64,000 bases of DNA from an uncultured Eubacteriales bacterium (GCA_934525675.1 CAKSZH010000003.1:124001-188000); one strand, 5' to 3'. Numbered from the stretch's first letter, positions 23,661 through 33,724 are shown. The notes: generated from the letters alone by a model not told the origin. Made by a program: numbers and translations.

Positions 23661-25288
23661 CAAAGAGAGAAACATTCCGCGCCGTGCTGACGGGAATTTC
23701 CGTCCCGTTTGACGCGGCGGAAGAACAAGTGATACAACAAGCCAGAGAAAGAATGAAGCGAGCGGGTGTTGATCCCGCCCCGCTTCATTTTCGGCTTTAT
23801 AAAAAGTCCGTGGACGCCCGCAGACGGGGAGACATCCGCTTTGTCTGCTCGGTGCTCGTGGAGGGTGAAGGAACCGCTCCGGACGAAAAACTGGCGCGGG
23901 CAGGCGCAAAACGTCTTGCGTCGGGAGACCTTTCAATCCGGCGGGGGCAGGCGCCGCTTGCGGCGCGTCCGCTCGTCGTCGGCATGGGACCCGCGGGAAT
24001 GTTCGCGGCGCTTCTGCTTGCAGAGCATGGAATGCATCCCATCCTGATCGACCGCGGCGACTCCGTTGCTGATCGTGTGCGTGCAGTAGAACGGTTTTAT
24101 CGGGACGGCGTGTTGGATACCGAATCCAACATTCAGTTCGGCGCGGGCGGTGCCGGAACCTTTTCGGACGGGAAGCTGCTCACGAGGATTCATGACGCGC
24201 GGTGCGCCTATGTGCTGGACACGCTTGTCCGGTTCGGCGCTCCCGATGAGATTCTGACTAAGGCAAAGCCGCACGTAGGGACCGATATTCTCCGCGTGGT
24301 GGTGGACAATCTGCTCTCCGAGGTAACCCGCCTCGGCGGGGAGGTGCGGTACCGCTGCCGCATGGACCGCATCAGTGAGCTTGCGGACGGGACGCTTGAC
24401 GTGACAACCTCAAAAGGACATATTCACGCGGGGTGTGCGGTGCTCGCACTCGGCAACAGCCCGAGAGATACTTACTACATGATGCTCGGCGCGGGCTACG
24501 CCATTGAACCGAAGCCTATTTCGGTCGGCGTCCGCATTGAGCACCTGCAAAGCGACATTGACCGTGCCCTGTACGGGGATAAGGCGGGACATCCCGCGCT
24601 CGGTCATGCGGAGTACGCGTTGTCCGATACCACAAGAGCGCGCGGCGTTTACACCTTCTGTATGTGTCCCGGCGGCGAGGTGGTCGCGGGTGCGTCGGAG
24701 GAGGGCGGACTGGTTGTCAACGGCATGAGCCGATACGCACGGGACGGGAAAAACGCCAACTGCGCGGTCGCCGTGTCGCTCGGCGTTTCCGATTATGAGC
24801 CGGTCGGCGGCAGTGTCGCCGCCGGGGCGATCGAATTACAACGCAGGATTGAACGTGCGGCGTTTTGCGCCGGCGGCGGTGGCTATCGCGCCCCGATTCA
24901 GACGGTCGGTGATTTTCTCGCCGGAAAAACGGGGACAAGCCCCCGTAAGGTTCTGCCGACCTACCGCGGCGGTGACGCATACACGCTCGCCGATCTCGGC
25001 ACGGTGTTTCCTTCATTTGTCGGCGAAGGGCTTGCGTTCGCGCTTCACTCGTTTGACCGGAAGCTGCACGGTTTTGCGGACCCGGAAGCCGTCCTGACGG
25101 CGGCGGAGACGCGCACCAGTGCGCCGCTCCGGATCCTGCGCGGTGAGGATATGACCGCGCCCGGGCATCCGCTCATTTACCCCATCGGGGAAGGTGCCGG
25201 TTACGCCGGAGGAATCACCTCGGCGGCAGTGGACGGCGTGAGAGCAGCGGAACAGATCCTTTCCCGCTTCAAAGACGTGCGCGGTTGA
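23657..25288 (+). CDS. FAD-dependent dehydrogenase (COG2509 type)
   Basis: Soluble flavoprotein of unknown substrate, 543 residues. After an N-terminal 85-residue helper region comes the FAD-binding Rossmann motif LVVGMGPAGMFAALLLAEHG (about 106-125), then a DRG acidic turn, GAGGAGTFSDGKL, a second nucleotide contact HAGCAVLALGNSPRD, and a C-terminal IGEGAGYAGGITSAAVDG. This matches the uncharacterised COG2509 FAD-dependent dehydrogenases. It begins with ATGA overlapping the cdaR stop. From memory, cdaA-cdaR-COG2509-glmM is a common clostridial order. Here glmM does not follow; recJ does. A role linked to c-di-AMP or amino-sugar supply is guesswork. Confidence 0.87.
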   Translation: MTKRETFRAVLTGISVPFDAAEEQVIQQARERMKRAGVDPAPLHFRLYKKSVDARRRGDIRFVCSVLVEGEGTAPDEKLARAGAKRLASGDLSIRRGQAPLAARPLVVGMGPAGMFAALLLAEHGMHPILIDRGDSVADRVRAVERFYRDGVLDTESNIQFGAGGAGTFSDGKLLTRIHDARCAYVLDTLVRFGAPDEILTKAKPHVGTDILRVVVDNLLSEVTRLGGEVRYRCRMDRISELADGTLDVTTSKGHIHAGCAVLALGNSPRDTYYMMLGAGYAIEPKPISVGVRIEHLQSDIDRALYGDKAGHPALGHAEYALSDTTRARGVYTFCMCPGGEVVAGASEEGGLVVNGMSRYARDGKNANCAVAVSLGVSDYEPVGGSVAAGAIELQRRIERAAFCAGGGGYRAPIQTVGDFLAGKTGTSPRKVLPTYRGGDAYTLADLGTVFPSFVGEGLAFALHSFDRKLHGFADPEAVLTAAETRTSAPLRILRGEDMTAPGHPLIYPIGEGAGYAGGITSAAVDGVRAAEQILSRFKDVRG

Positions 25289-25456
25289 CGAAACCCCGGG
25301 ATATATGCCGGGCGTTTCCCGGCACCGTTGAAAGAACAAATGGTATAATACCGCTCCGGTACGGCAGATGCGGATCGGGGACGGAAACGATTTGAAATGA
25401 GAACGGCGGGTCGGCGTGCGGAAGACGGCGGCTCTGCACAGAAAGCTGAATTTGAA

Positions 25457-27643
25457 ATGAGTAATGAAAAAGTATGGATCCTGCGGGATGAGGGGAATCC
25501 GGAAGCCGACGCGGCGATTTCCGAGCTGGCAGAGGAAACCGGGCTTCTCCCCGTTACGGCAAGGTTGTTATATTACCGCGGCTGTCGGACCGCGGAGGCG
25601 GTACGCGTATTTCTGACCCCGACCGGGGACAGGTCGCTTCTTCACGACCCGTTTCTCTTATGCGACATGCCGCTTGCGGTGGCGCGTATCCGGCGCGCAC
25701 TTGCGGAGCATACCCGCATTGTCATTTACGGCGACTATGATGTGGACGGCGTGACCTCCGTCACGCTGTTGTATCGTTACCTGCGCTCCAAGGGCGCAGA
25801 GGTCGGATATTACATTCCGAGCCGCGCCAAGGAAGGGTACGGCGTGTCGGTCCCCGCAGTGGAACAGCTTGCAGCCGAGGGCTACGGACTGATGATTACG
25901 GTGGATACCGGCATCACGGCAGTGGAAGAAGTGGCGCGTGCCACGGAACTCGGCATGGAGGTCGTCGTGACCGATCACCACGAGTGCCAGTCGGAGTTGC
26001 CCCGCGCGTCTGCGGTGGTCAACCCGTGCAGACCCGACTGTGAATATCCCTTCAAGGAGCTTGCCGGGGTCGGTGTGGTGTTCAAATTGGTGAGTGCCAT
26101 TGAGATTTCGGAGGGCGAGGAGCAGGGAATCGACCGGAAGATTTCTGCCGGACGTGTGTTTGACGAGTATGTGGATCTTGTCGCGCTCGGCACGGTTGCC
26201 GACGTCATGTCCCTGCTTGACGAAAACCGCCTCATTGTGGCGGGCGGTATTGCCAAAATGCAGAAGAGTACGCTTCCGGGACTGGAAGCGCTCATTGAGG
26301 TCTCCTCTGCGAGACCGGATACCGGTGCTCCGGCAAAAAAGAGAAAGATCAATTCCGGATACATCGGATTCGGTCTGGCACCCCGTATCAACGCGGCGGG
26401 ACGGATCGACCACGCAACAAAAGCAGTCAGGCTCCTGCTTGCCGAGGACCGGAAAGAGGCGCTTTCGCTTGCGGAAGAGCTCTGCGAGATCAATCGCCGC
26501 CGTCAGGTGGAGGAAAACCGGATCGCCGAGCAGGCTTATCGTCAGATCGAGGCGATGGATCACCCGGAGGACACACGCGTGCTGGTGCTTGCCGATGACG
26601 CGTGGACACAGGGGGTCATCGGGATCGTCGCGTCCCGCCTGACCGACCGGTTCGGGCTACCGTCCATCCTGATCTCCTTTGACGGCGCCACACGCGGCTA
26701 TCCCGCGCCGGATGACGTGGGGAAGGGCTCCGGCAGAAGCGTGCACGGAATCAATCTGGTGGATGCACTGCAGGATTCCTCCGACCTTCTGGAACGGTTC
26801 GGCGGACATGAGCTTGCGGCAGGACTGTCCGTCAAGCGGTGCAACATCGAAGCGTTCCGCGAGCGGATCAACGAATATGCCGAAAAGCAGCTCGGCGGCG
26901 GGAAGCCGGTGGTCACCCTGGACGCGGACTGTGAGCTTGCACCGGAGGAAATCACCATGGAGCTTGCTGCCGAGCTTGACCGCATGGAGCCGTTCGGTAC
27001 CGGGAATCCGGTTCCCGTGTTCTTCCTTCGGGATGTGGCAGTGCAACGGGTCATCCCGCTCGGTGGCGGAAAACATACCAAGCTGATTGTCGGCGCTGGC
27101 GGGTATTTCTTTACAGCGCTCTGGTTCGGTCGTTCCCCGGAATCGCTCGGCTTTGAAGCGGGTGAACGGGCGGACCTGTATTTCCAGCTCAGTATCAATG
27201 AATATCAGGGAGTACGCAGTCTGCAACTTCTGATTCAGGACGCGTCCTACCCCAAAACATATGACCGGGATTTTGCAAAGGAGAAGCAGCGCTACGAGGA
27301 GATCCGCAACGGCGGCAGCTTTGACGAGTCGGAAGGAATTATTCCGGATCGCCCGGATTTTGTGACCGTTTACACGCTTCTCCGCCGCGATTTCCGCGCC
27401 GGTCAGCGGGTGTTCCGCCAGCGGGCACTGCTCCATGAGATCCGCAACGCGGGAACCTCTATGAGTTACGCGAGACTGAAATACACGCTCCGGATCATGA
27501 ATGAGTTGAATATCTGCCGGATCACCGAGACCGCAGAGGATGAGTATTTCGTAGACATTTATTTTACGCAGAACAAAGCAGTGATCGAGCGTTCCTCCAT
27601 TTTAAGGACGCTTCGTTCCAGGTGCGGACACGATGCGGACTGA
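25457..27643 (+). CDS. recJ: Single-stranded-DNA-specific exonuclease RecJ
   Basis: 5'-3' exonuclease on single-stranded DNA used in recombination and repair. The start is uncertain: ATG at 25457 gives the typical beginning MSNEKVWILRDEG, while ATG at 25397 would add 20 residues; both follow the same word TTTGAAATGAG and neither has a strong ribosome site. The 728 residues contain the DHH phosphoesterase motifs YGDYDVDGVTS (about 93-103), TVDTGITA, VVTDHHECQ and RINAAGRIDHA. A DHHA1 domain has GFGGHELAAGLSV-type text, followed by an OB-like region and a C-terminal extension usual for Firmicutes. It is closely followed by relA, as in many Clostridia, though the apt gene often found between them is absent. 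Confidence 0.94.
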   Translation: MSNEKVWILRDEGNPEADAAISELAEETGLLPVTARLLYYRGCRTAEAVRVFLTPTGDRSLLHDPFLLCDMPLAVARIRRALAEHTRIVIYGDYDVDGVTSVTLLYRYLRSKGAEVGYYIPSRAKEGYGVSVPAVEQLAAEGYGLMITVDTGITAVEEVARATELGMEVVVTDHHECQSELPRASAVVNPCRPDCEYPFKELAGVGVVFKLVSAIEISEGEEQGIDRKISAGRVFDEYVDLVALGTVADVMSLLDENRLIVAGGIAKMQKSTLPGLEALIEVSSARPDTGAPAKKRKINSGYIGFGLAPRINAAGRIDHATKAVRLLLAEDRKEALSLAEELCEINRRRQVEENRIAEQAYRQIEAMDHPEDTRVLVLADDAWTQGVIGIVASRLTDRFGLPSILISFDGATRGYPAPDDVGKGSGRSVHGINLVDALQDSSDLLERFGGHELAAGLSVKRCNIEAFRERINEYAEKQLGGGKPVVTLDADCELAPEEITMELAAELDRMEPFGTGNPVPVFFLRDVAVQRVIPLGGGKHTKLIVGAGGYFFTALWFGRSPESLGFEAGERADLYFQLSINEYQGVRSLQLLIQDASYPKTYDRDFAKEKQRYEEIRNGGSFDESEGIIPDRPDFVTVYTLLRRDFRAGQRVFRQRALLHEIRNAGTSMSYARLKYTLRIMNELNICRITETAEDEYFVDIYFTQNKAVIERSSILRTLRSRCGHDAD

Positions 27644-27662
27644 GGACGAAAGGAGAAACCGT

Positions 27663-29879
27663 ATGGATACGGCAAAGGACAACGGGTTTGAAGAGCTTCT
27701 TGCCACCCTGCGCTCAACCGGCAAGAAGTACAATATTGAGAAAATCACGGCGGCATATGAGTATGCCCGGTCGCTCCATGAGGGGCAGTTCCGCGCGAGC
27801 GGAGAACCGTATATTTCTCATCCGGTTGCCGTGGCGAACATCGTCGCGGGACTGGAACTGGACACGGATTCCATCTGCGCGGCACTGCTCCACGACACGG
27901 TGGAGGACTGCTCCGACAAAACCAATCTGAAGGCGCTGGAAAAGAAATTCGGCGCAGATGTCGCGGCGCTTGTAGACGGCCTTACCAAGATCAAGACCAT
28001 GCAGGTCGGCGACAAGGAAGAGGAGCACATCGAAAACCTGCGCAAGATGTTGCTCGCCACCTCGCGCGACATCCGTGTGATTTTCATCAAGCTCTGCGAC
28101 CGGCTCCACAATATGCGGACGCTGTCGGCAAAGAGCGACGACCGGCAGAGGGTCATTGCCCTCGAAACCATGCAGGTCTATGCACCGCTTGCGCACCGTC
28201 TCGGTATGCAGAAGATCAAGCAGGAGCTGGAAACGCTCGGGATCATGTATCTCGACCCCATCGGATACAAGGAGGTCACCGACGATGCACAGCGCAGATA
28301 CGGTCAGACGGCAAATTTCCTTGAGAAGATCAAAGAACAGATCAGCGAGTCCATGACCGCCAACCATATTCATTTTACTCTGGAGGGGCGCGTCAAGTCG
28401 GCATACTCTATCTACAAGAAAATGTATACCCAGCACAAGAGTTTTGACGAGATCTACGACTTTTACGCTTTCCGCATCATCGTTGATACCGAGCTGGAAT
28501 GTTACACCGCGCTGGGATTGATCCACGAGATGTTCAACTCGGTGCCCGGACGCTTCAAGGATTACATTTCCACCCCGAAACCCAATATGTACCGGTCACT
28601 CCATACGACCGTCATCGGCAAGGACGGTATCCCGTTCGAGGTGCAGATCCGTACCTGGGAAATGCACCAGTTTGCCGAATACGGTGTTGCCGCGCACTGG
28701 AAATATAAGTCGGGCGCAACCTCCAAGGAAGAGATGGACAAAAAGCTGCGCTGGGTGTCCGAGCTGATTCAGAACGAGAGCGAAACCAAGGACCCGGACG
28801 AATTCATGAGTGCGCTCAAGACGGATATTTTCAGGGACGAGGTTTTCGTTTTCACCCCCAAGGGCGACGTAATCTCGCTCGTATCCGGTGCGACTGTCAT
28901 TGACTTTGCCTACGCGATCCATTCCGCGGTGGGCGACAAAATGATCGGCGCCAAGGTCAACGGTGTCATCGTCCCGATTGCCAGCACTCCCAAAAACGGC
29001 GACATCGTGGAGATTATTACCTCGAACGCGTCCAAGGGACCCAGCCGGGACTGGCTGAACATTGTCAAGACCAGTGAGGCGCGCAGCAAGATCCGCCAGT
29101 GGTTCAAGAAGGAGAAGCGCACGGAGAACATTCAGGTCGGGCGCGGTCTGGTGGACAGTGAACTTTCCAAATACGCCAAGAGTTTTACCGACGACGAGCG
29201 GGACGCAATTGTTGCGGACATCATCCCTCGGATCGGTTTTTCGTCCGCAGAGGACCTGTACAATACGCTCGGGTACGGCGGTATGTCGATCTCCCGCATT
29301 TCCTCTCGTCTCAAGGACGAGTACGAGCGGATGTTCAAGCCCGCCGAGACGCAGACGGCTGCTCCCGCGGTTCCGGTCGTGCAGACCAAGGAGCGCCCCA
29401 AGCATATGCGCTCCAACAGCGGCATCGTGGTGGACGGGGAGTACGGGTGCGAAGTCAAGTTTGCCAAATGTTGTAACCCGCTTCCCGGAGACGATGTCAT
29501 CGGGTTCATCACCAAGGGCTACGGTATCTCCATCCATAAGCGCAACTGCCCCAACGTGGTTGCGGGAATGCTGCAGGCGGACAATGTCAACCGGTTTGTC
29601 ACCGCGTACTGGGATACCCAGAATTCCGGCGGCTCGGCAGTCTACGAAGCCCTGCTCCAGATGTACTGTGAGGACAAGATGGGCGTGCTTGCCGCCATTT
29701 CCGGCGCGCTTGCGGATATGAAGGTGGATATCATGGGAATCAACTCTCAAAAGAATTCGGCGGGCAAGATGATTATCAATCTGAAGGTCGCCTGCCGCGA
29801 CAGCGAGCATTACGCCCTGATCGTTTCGCGCCTGCGTGGGATTGACGGCGTGACGGATATCAACCGCGGGATCTCATGA
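27663..29879 (+). CDS. relA: Bifunctional (p)ppGpp synthetase/hydrolase (Rel)
   Basis: Long RSH enzyme that makes and degrades (p)ppGpp in the stringent response. ATG at 27663 follows AAGGAG; a more distal ATG at 27633 overlaps recJ. Of 738 residues: an HD hydrolase domain (ISHPVAVANIVAGL, ALLHDTVEDC, KLCDRLHNMRTL; about 40-190), a synthetase domain (YDFYAFRIIV, RFKDYISTPKPNMYRSLHT; about 235-350), TGS (about 390-450, VFVFTPKGDVISL), a helical/CC region with GCEVKFAKCCNPLPGD, and a C-terminal ACT domain from about 660 (MGVLAAISGALADM). Hydrolase and synthetase residues both look intact, so it is predicted bifunctional. dtd follows after 63 bases. Confidence 0.97.
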   Translation: MDTAKDNGFEELLATLRSTGKKYNIEKITAAYEYARSLHEGQFRASGEPYISHPVAVANIVAGLELDTDSICAALLHDTVEDCSDKTNLKALEKKFGADVAALVDGLTKIKTMQVGDKEEEHIENLRKMLLATSRDIRVIFIKLCDRLHNMRTLSAKSDDRQRVIALETMQVYAPLAHRLGMQKIKQELETLGIMYLDPIGYKEVTDDAQRRYGQTANFLEKIKEQISESMTANHIHFTLEGRVKSAYSIYKKMYTQHKSFDEIYDFYAFRIIVDTELECYTALGLIHEMFNSVPGRFKDYISTPKPNMYRSLHTTVIGKDGIPFEVQIRTWEMHQFAEYGVAAHWKYKSGATSKEEMDKKLRWVSELIQNESETKDPDEFMSALKTDIFRDEVFVFTPKGDVISLVSGATVIDFAYAIHSAVGDKMIGAKVNGVIVPIASTPKNGDIVEIITSNASKGPSRDWLNIVKTSEARSKIRQWFKKEKRTENIQVGRGLVDSELSKYAKSFTDDERDAIVADIIPRIGFSSAEDLYNTLGYGGMSISRISSRLKDEYERMFKPAETQTAAPAVPVVQTKERPKHMRSNSGIVVDGEYGCEVKFAKCCNPLPGDDVIGFITKGYGISIHKRNCPNVVAGMLQADNVNRFVTAYWDTQNSGGSAVYEALLQMYCEDKMGVLAAISGALADMKVDIMGINSQKNSAGKMIINLKVACRDSEHYALIVSRLRGIDGVTDINRGIS

Positions 29880-29942
29880 CCCGGAGAAATTGATTTTACA
29901 AAAGGAAAGGGAATTCCCCGGAGACGGGGCAAGGTCAGAAAC

Positions 29943-30410
29943 ATGAAAGCGGTTTTGCAGAGAGTAAAAAGTGCGTCGGTTGCGGTGGACGGAGAGACTG
30001 TCGGCGCGTGCGGAAACGGATTTCTCATCCTGCTCGGTGTAGCCGGAGGGGATACCGGAACAGATGCGGAGCTGCTTGCCGCCAAGATCGTCAAGTTGCG
30101 GGTGTTCAAGGATGAAAACGGTAAAATGAACCGCTCGGTCACGGATATCGGCGGAGAACTTCTGGTTATTTCTCAATTCACGCTCCTTGCCAATTACCGC
30201 CACGGCAACCGCCCGGATTTCCTTGCGTCGGCAAAGCCGGACGAGGCAAACCGGCTCTATGAATACTTCAAACAGCTGCTGGGGCGCGAGGTCCCCCACG
30301 TGGAAGCGGGGGTTTTCGGCGCGGATATGCAGGTGTCGCTCGTAAATGACGGACCCGTGACCATCGTGATGGATTCCAAAGATCTCATGAAACCGGAGAA
30401 AAGCGTATGA
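29943..30410 (+). CDS. dtd: D-aminoacyl-tRNA deacylase
   Basis: Cytosolic proofreading enzyme that removes D-amino acids (and glycine from tRNA-Ala) from charged tRNA. At 155 residues it is of normal length, beginning MKAVLQRVKSASV. The conserved SQFTLLA motif near 79 and the Gly-cisPro type motif NDGPVTIV near 137 are present. It overlaps the next gene by four bases (ATGA), so dtd and hemZ are translationally coupled, in the relA-dtd-hemZ order frequent in Clostridia. Confidence 0.95.
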   Translation: MKAVLQRVKSASVAVDGETVGACGNGFLILLGVAGGDTGTDAELLAAKIVKLRVFKDENGKMNRSVTDIGGELLVISQFTLLANYRHGNRPDFLASAKPDEANRLYEYFKQLLGREVPHVEAGVFGADMQVSLVNDGPVTIVMDSKDLMKPEKSV

Positions 30411-31912
30411 AACTGACGATAGACGGGAATGTCAATTCCTATTATGTACAGATGCTCTGCATGATCTTTTTCCCCGGGGAAAAATTCGGTGCGGAGGCGG
30501 AAGCTGTCCCCGGTACGCCGGAATTGACTGTGGTTGCCCGTGACACGGGAGAGGGAGCAAGCTGTCACGCGGCGATTACGGCTTACGGAAAAACTGCCGA
30601 GGCGGAAAAGTTCCGCGTTTACGGGATCAGCGAGGTCGAGACCAAAGAGAAGACCATGAAATTCGCGGTAGGCGCGGCGGTGCTTGCCGCCTGCGGAGAG
30701 GTGCTAGGCTACCGTCCCTCGTGGGGAATGCTGACCGGAGTACGCCCTTCCAAGGTTGCCAAGGAAATGCTGGAGCGCGGCATGAGCAAAACCCGCGTCA
30801 AGCGGATCCTCACGGGAGACTATCAGGCGGTTCCCAAGAAGGCACAGCTTGCCATCAACGTCGCACTTGCGGAGCAGTCGATCATCGGTGTGCCCGATCC
30901 GCGGGATTGCAGTGTGTACGTTTCCATTCCGTTCTGCCCGTCCCGTTGCTCCTATTGCTCTTTTGTATCCTATACGTCGGAAAAGCTGCTTTCGCTTATC
31001 CCGGATTATCTTGTCCGGCTTGCCGGGGAGCTCCGGGCAGCTTTTTCCGAAATCAGAGAACTCGGGCTTCACGTCAAGACCGTTTACATCGGCGGCGGAA
31101 CCCCGACCGTGCTTGAAGCGGATCAGCTCCGGTTTCTGCTTTCCGTTATCGCGGAGAATACAGACGTCGCGTCGCTTGAGGAATTCACGCTCGAATCCGG
31201 CAGACCCGATACCATCACCAAAGAAAAGTTTGCTGTTGCAAAGCAGTACGGCGTGACACGCGTCAGTGTCAACCCCCAGTCGCTTTCCCCCGAAGTGCTT
31301 GAGGAAATCGGACGTCATCACACGCCGGAGGATTTCTTCCGCGCGTTTGCAATTGCAAGGGAATCCGGGATACCCGTCATCAATACCGATCTCATCGTCG
31401 GCTTACCGGGTGACAATTTCAAACGGTTTTCCGCAACGTTCGACAAGGTTACCGAACTCGCTCCGGAGAACCTGACCGTTCATACTTTCTGCGTCAAAAA
31501 GGCTGCGGATATTCTGCGTGAGGGAAGTCACGTCTATTCGCTTCGCGGCGGAGATGCGGGAAAATGCGTTGATTACACGCAGGTGCGCGCCGGAAGCATC
31601 GGTTATCATCCGTACTATATGTACCGTCAGAAAAACACCGTCGGCAACTACGAAAACGTCGGTTTTGCCAAAGCGGGGACCGAGGGACTGTACAATGTCT
31701 ACATGATGGAGGAGGTCCATTCCATCTTTGCGGTCGGTGCCGGTGCGGTTTCAAAAATGGTGCATTACCGTGTCGGCGGAGCGAACGGCGAGGCTTGCAT
31801 CCGCCGCTTTGCCAACCCCAAATACCCCTATGAATATCTTCGCGGTGATGAGACTTTTGCGGAATCGCGCGCCGCAACCGAAGCCTTTTACCGGGAAAAC
31901 GGACTAATCTGA
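30407..31912 (+). CDS. hemZ: Coproporphyrinogen dehydrogenase HemZ (radical SAM)
   Basis: Oxygen-independent radical SAM enzyme related to HemN, annotated as acting on coproporphyrinogen III; in anaerobes without a full haem pathway it may act on another substrate. The 501 residues have an N-terminal 160-residue extension typical of HemZ (TGVRPSKVAKEML) before the [4Fe-4S] motif CPSRCSYC (C177, C181, C184), then YIGGGTPTVL (SAM binding), VSVNPQSL and DLIVGLPGD. Clustering with relA and dtd supports HemZ rather than HemW. No other haem genes are in the window. Confidence 0.93.
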   Translation: MKLTIDGNVNSYYVQMLCMIFFPGEKFGAEAEAVPGTPELTVVARDTGEGASCHAAITAYGKTAEAEKFRVYGISEVETKEKTMKFAVGAAVLAACGEVLGYRPSWGMLTGVRPSKVAKEMLERGMSKTRVKRILTGDYQAVPKKAQLAINVALAEQSIIGVPDPRDCSVYVSIPFCPSRCSYCSFVSYTSEKLLSLIPDYLVRLAGELRAAFSEIRELGLHVKTVYIGGGTPTVLEADQLRFLLSVIAENTDVASLEEFTLESGRPDTITKEKFAVAKQYGVTRVSVNPQSLSPEVLEEIGRHHTPEDFFRAFAIARESGIPVINTDLIVGLPGDNFKRFSATFDKVTELAPENLTVHTFCVKKAADILREGSHVYSLRGGDAGKCVDYTQVRAGSIGYHPYYMYRQKNTVGNYENVGFAKAGTEGLYNVYMMEEVHSIFAVGAGAVSKMVHYRVGGANGEACIRRFANPKYPYEYLRGDETFAESRAATEAFYRENGLI

Positions 31913-31962
31913 CCGTTTTTCCGTGCGTCATAGAATTCTGTCCCAGGGAGGAACACATTTTT

Positions 31963-33252
31963 ATGAAGAACATTTATCGCAACGTCCGTCTGCCGGAAGA
32001 ATACGGCTTCGGAAGTGACGGCGTTTGTGTTGTGACCGACGGTAAGTATATCATCTATGTCGGCAAGGATCCGGCAACGGACAAATATGACAGCGATATG
32101 GATTGCGGCGGCGACCTCCTGATCCCCGCATTCTATAATGCGCACTGTCATGCGGCTATGACGTTGTTCCGCGGCTTTGGCGAGGACCTCCCGCTGGACC
32201 GCTGGCTGAATGAACGCATTTTTCCCGCAGAGGAACGCCTGAACGGGGGAAACGTATATGACGCGTCCATGCTTGCCTGTGCCGAAATGATCCGGAACGG
32301 CGTGGTGTCCTTTTCGGATATGTATATGTTTGAGGAATCCACAGCCCGCGCAGTACTCGAGACCGGCATGAAGGCGAACCTTTCCCGGAACCTCGTTTCT
32401 TTTGACCCGAACATCGATTTTTACAAAGATCGCAGATTTGTGGAATCCTGTGCGCTCGAGCGGGCGTATCAGAACGCCGGAGAGGGAAGACTGAAGATTG
32501 ATCTCTCTCTGCACGCGGAATACACCAATGTGGAATCCTATTGCAGAAGTGCCGGTGAATACGCAAAAGAGCGGGGCATTCGCGTCCAGCTTCATCTTTC
32601 CGAAACCGAAAAGGAGCAAAGCGAGTGTATTGTCCGTCACGGGAAAACCCCTGCGCGTTTTTTTTACGACTGCGGCGTATTCGACGCTCCGACCACGGCG
32701 GCACACTGCGTGTGGGTGACCGACGAGGATATTGCGCTTCTTGCGGAAAAACACGTGACGGTGGCGCACAATCCCGTCAGCAATCTCAAGCTCGGTTCCG
32801 GCGTCATGCCGTACCGGAAGCTGCGTGATGCGGGTGTGAATATCGCGCTCGGCACCGACGGTGCCGCTTCCAATAACCGGCTGGATATTCTCCGCGAGCT
32901 CCAGACCGCAGCGATTCTGCACAAGGGCGTTGACCGCGATCCGCTTGCGACCGGCGCGCGGGAGATGCTTCACATGGCGACACGCAACGGTGCCCTGTCG
33001 CAGGGACGCGACGATTGCGGACGGATCGAGGCGGGAATGCGAGCTGACCTTGTCCTGATTGACCTGCACGCGCCGCACAATCTTCCCGTTTACGACACGG
33101 CGGCAAGTCTTTGCTTCAGTGTTTCCTCGTCCGACGTGCGTATGACCGTTTCGGACGGACAGGTGCTTTACCGCGACGGAGAGTATCTGACGCTGGACAT
33201 TGATCGTGTGAAGGCGGAATTTTCTTATGCCGCCGCACATTATTTTGACTGA
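31963..33252 (+). CDS. mtaD: Amidohydrolase, S-adenosylhomocysteine/methylthioadenosine deaminase type
   Basis: Metal-dependent hydrolase that deaminates S-adenosylhomocysteine, 5'-methylthioadenosine or a related nucleoside. ATG at 31963 has GGGAGG upstream. Of 429 residues, the early beta-strand domain is followed by NAHCHAAMTLFRG (metal H-x-H), LHLSETEKE (third His and Glu), a CAAHCVW-like AHCVWVTDED, GTDGAASNN (metal Asp) and a C-terminal DLVLIDL strand. The motif order matches the MtaD/SsnA/TrzN group of the amidohydrolase superfamily; the substrate within that group is inferred. Radical SAM enzymes in the window (HemZ, MtaB) generate 5'-deoxyadenosine, which some relatives also deaminate. 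Confidence 0.88.
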   Translation: MKNIYRNVRLPEEYGFGSDGVCVVTDGKYIIYVGKDPATDKYDSDMDCGGDLLIPAFYNAHCHAAMTLFRGFGEDLPLDRWLNERIFPAEERLNGGNVYDASMLACAEMIRNGVVSFSDMYMFEESTARAVLETGMKANLSRNLVSFDPNIDFYKDRRFVESCALERAYQNAGEGRLKIDLSLHAEYTNVESYCRSAGEYAKERGIRVQLHLSETEKEQSECIVRHGKTPARFFYDCGVFDAPTTAAHCVWVTDEDIALLAEKHVTVAHNPVSNLKLGSGVMPYRKLRDAGVNIALGTDGAASNNRLDILRELQTAAILHKGVDRDPLATGAREMLHMATRNGALSQGRDDCGRIEAGMRADLVLIDLHAPHNLPVYDTAASLCFSVSSSDVRMTVSDGQVLYRDGEYLTLDIDRVKAEFSYAAAHYFD

Positions 33253-33259
33253 GGTGTTT

Positions 33260-33724
33260 ATGAACAAAAAGATCCGTCTTGTAAATTATCCTGCGCTTGC
33301 AGGAACCGTTCTGCTCATCGTCGCCTGTGTTGCGGGGTACTTTCTCATTGGCAGATTTATCCCCGAGGACAATGTTGCGACCCAGATCCTTAATGTCATG
33401 ATCGGTGTGATCCTTGTGTTCAGTGTGTTCGATCTTTGGTATCTTTTCCGTGCGGGGCTTGTCGTGGAGGATGGGATCCTGATGACCGGCAAGGGCTCGT
33501 CCGGGCTTTCATCGGACGGTTTCCCCGTCAAGGAGCTGACCGATATTTCTTTGATTCTGCCGGACGGCACGCCGGTTGACGGCAGCAAATGCATTTATCC
33601 GCGGGTCAACGTCGTGTTTCACCTCGGGGAGGGCAGACGCAAAACCTACGAGGGGCATATGCTCACGCGCGGTCAGTACCGCCGCATTTGTGCACTTCTG
33701 ATTCCGGAAAGCGGAACAAAATAA
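33260..33724 (+). CDS. Small two-helix membrane protein, unknown
   Basis: Unrecognised protein of 154 residues. ATG at 33260 follows GAGGTG only eight bases after the mtaD stop, so it is probably the last gene of the relA-dtd-hemZ-mtaD run. Two transmembrane helices occupy about 10-32 (PALAGTVLLIVACVAGYFLIG) and 43-66; the C-terminal 85 residues are soluble and beta-rich (LVVEDGILMTGKG, VNVVFHLGEGRRKTYEGHML), looking like a small PH-like or regulatory domain, which is only an impression. Confidence 0.75.
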   Translation: MNKKIRLVNYPALAGTVLLIVACVAGYFLIGRFIPEDNVATQILNVMIGVILVFSVFDLWYLFRAGLVVEDGILMTGKGSSGLSSDGFPVKELTDISLILPDGTPVDGSKCIYPRVNVVFHLGEGRRKTYEGHMLTRGQYRRICALLIPESGTK

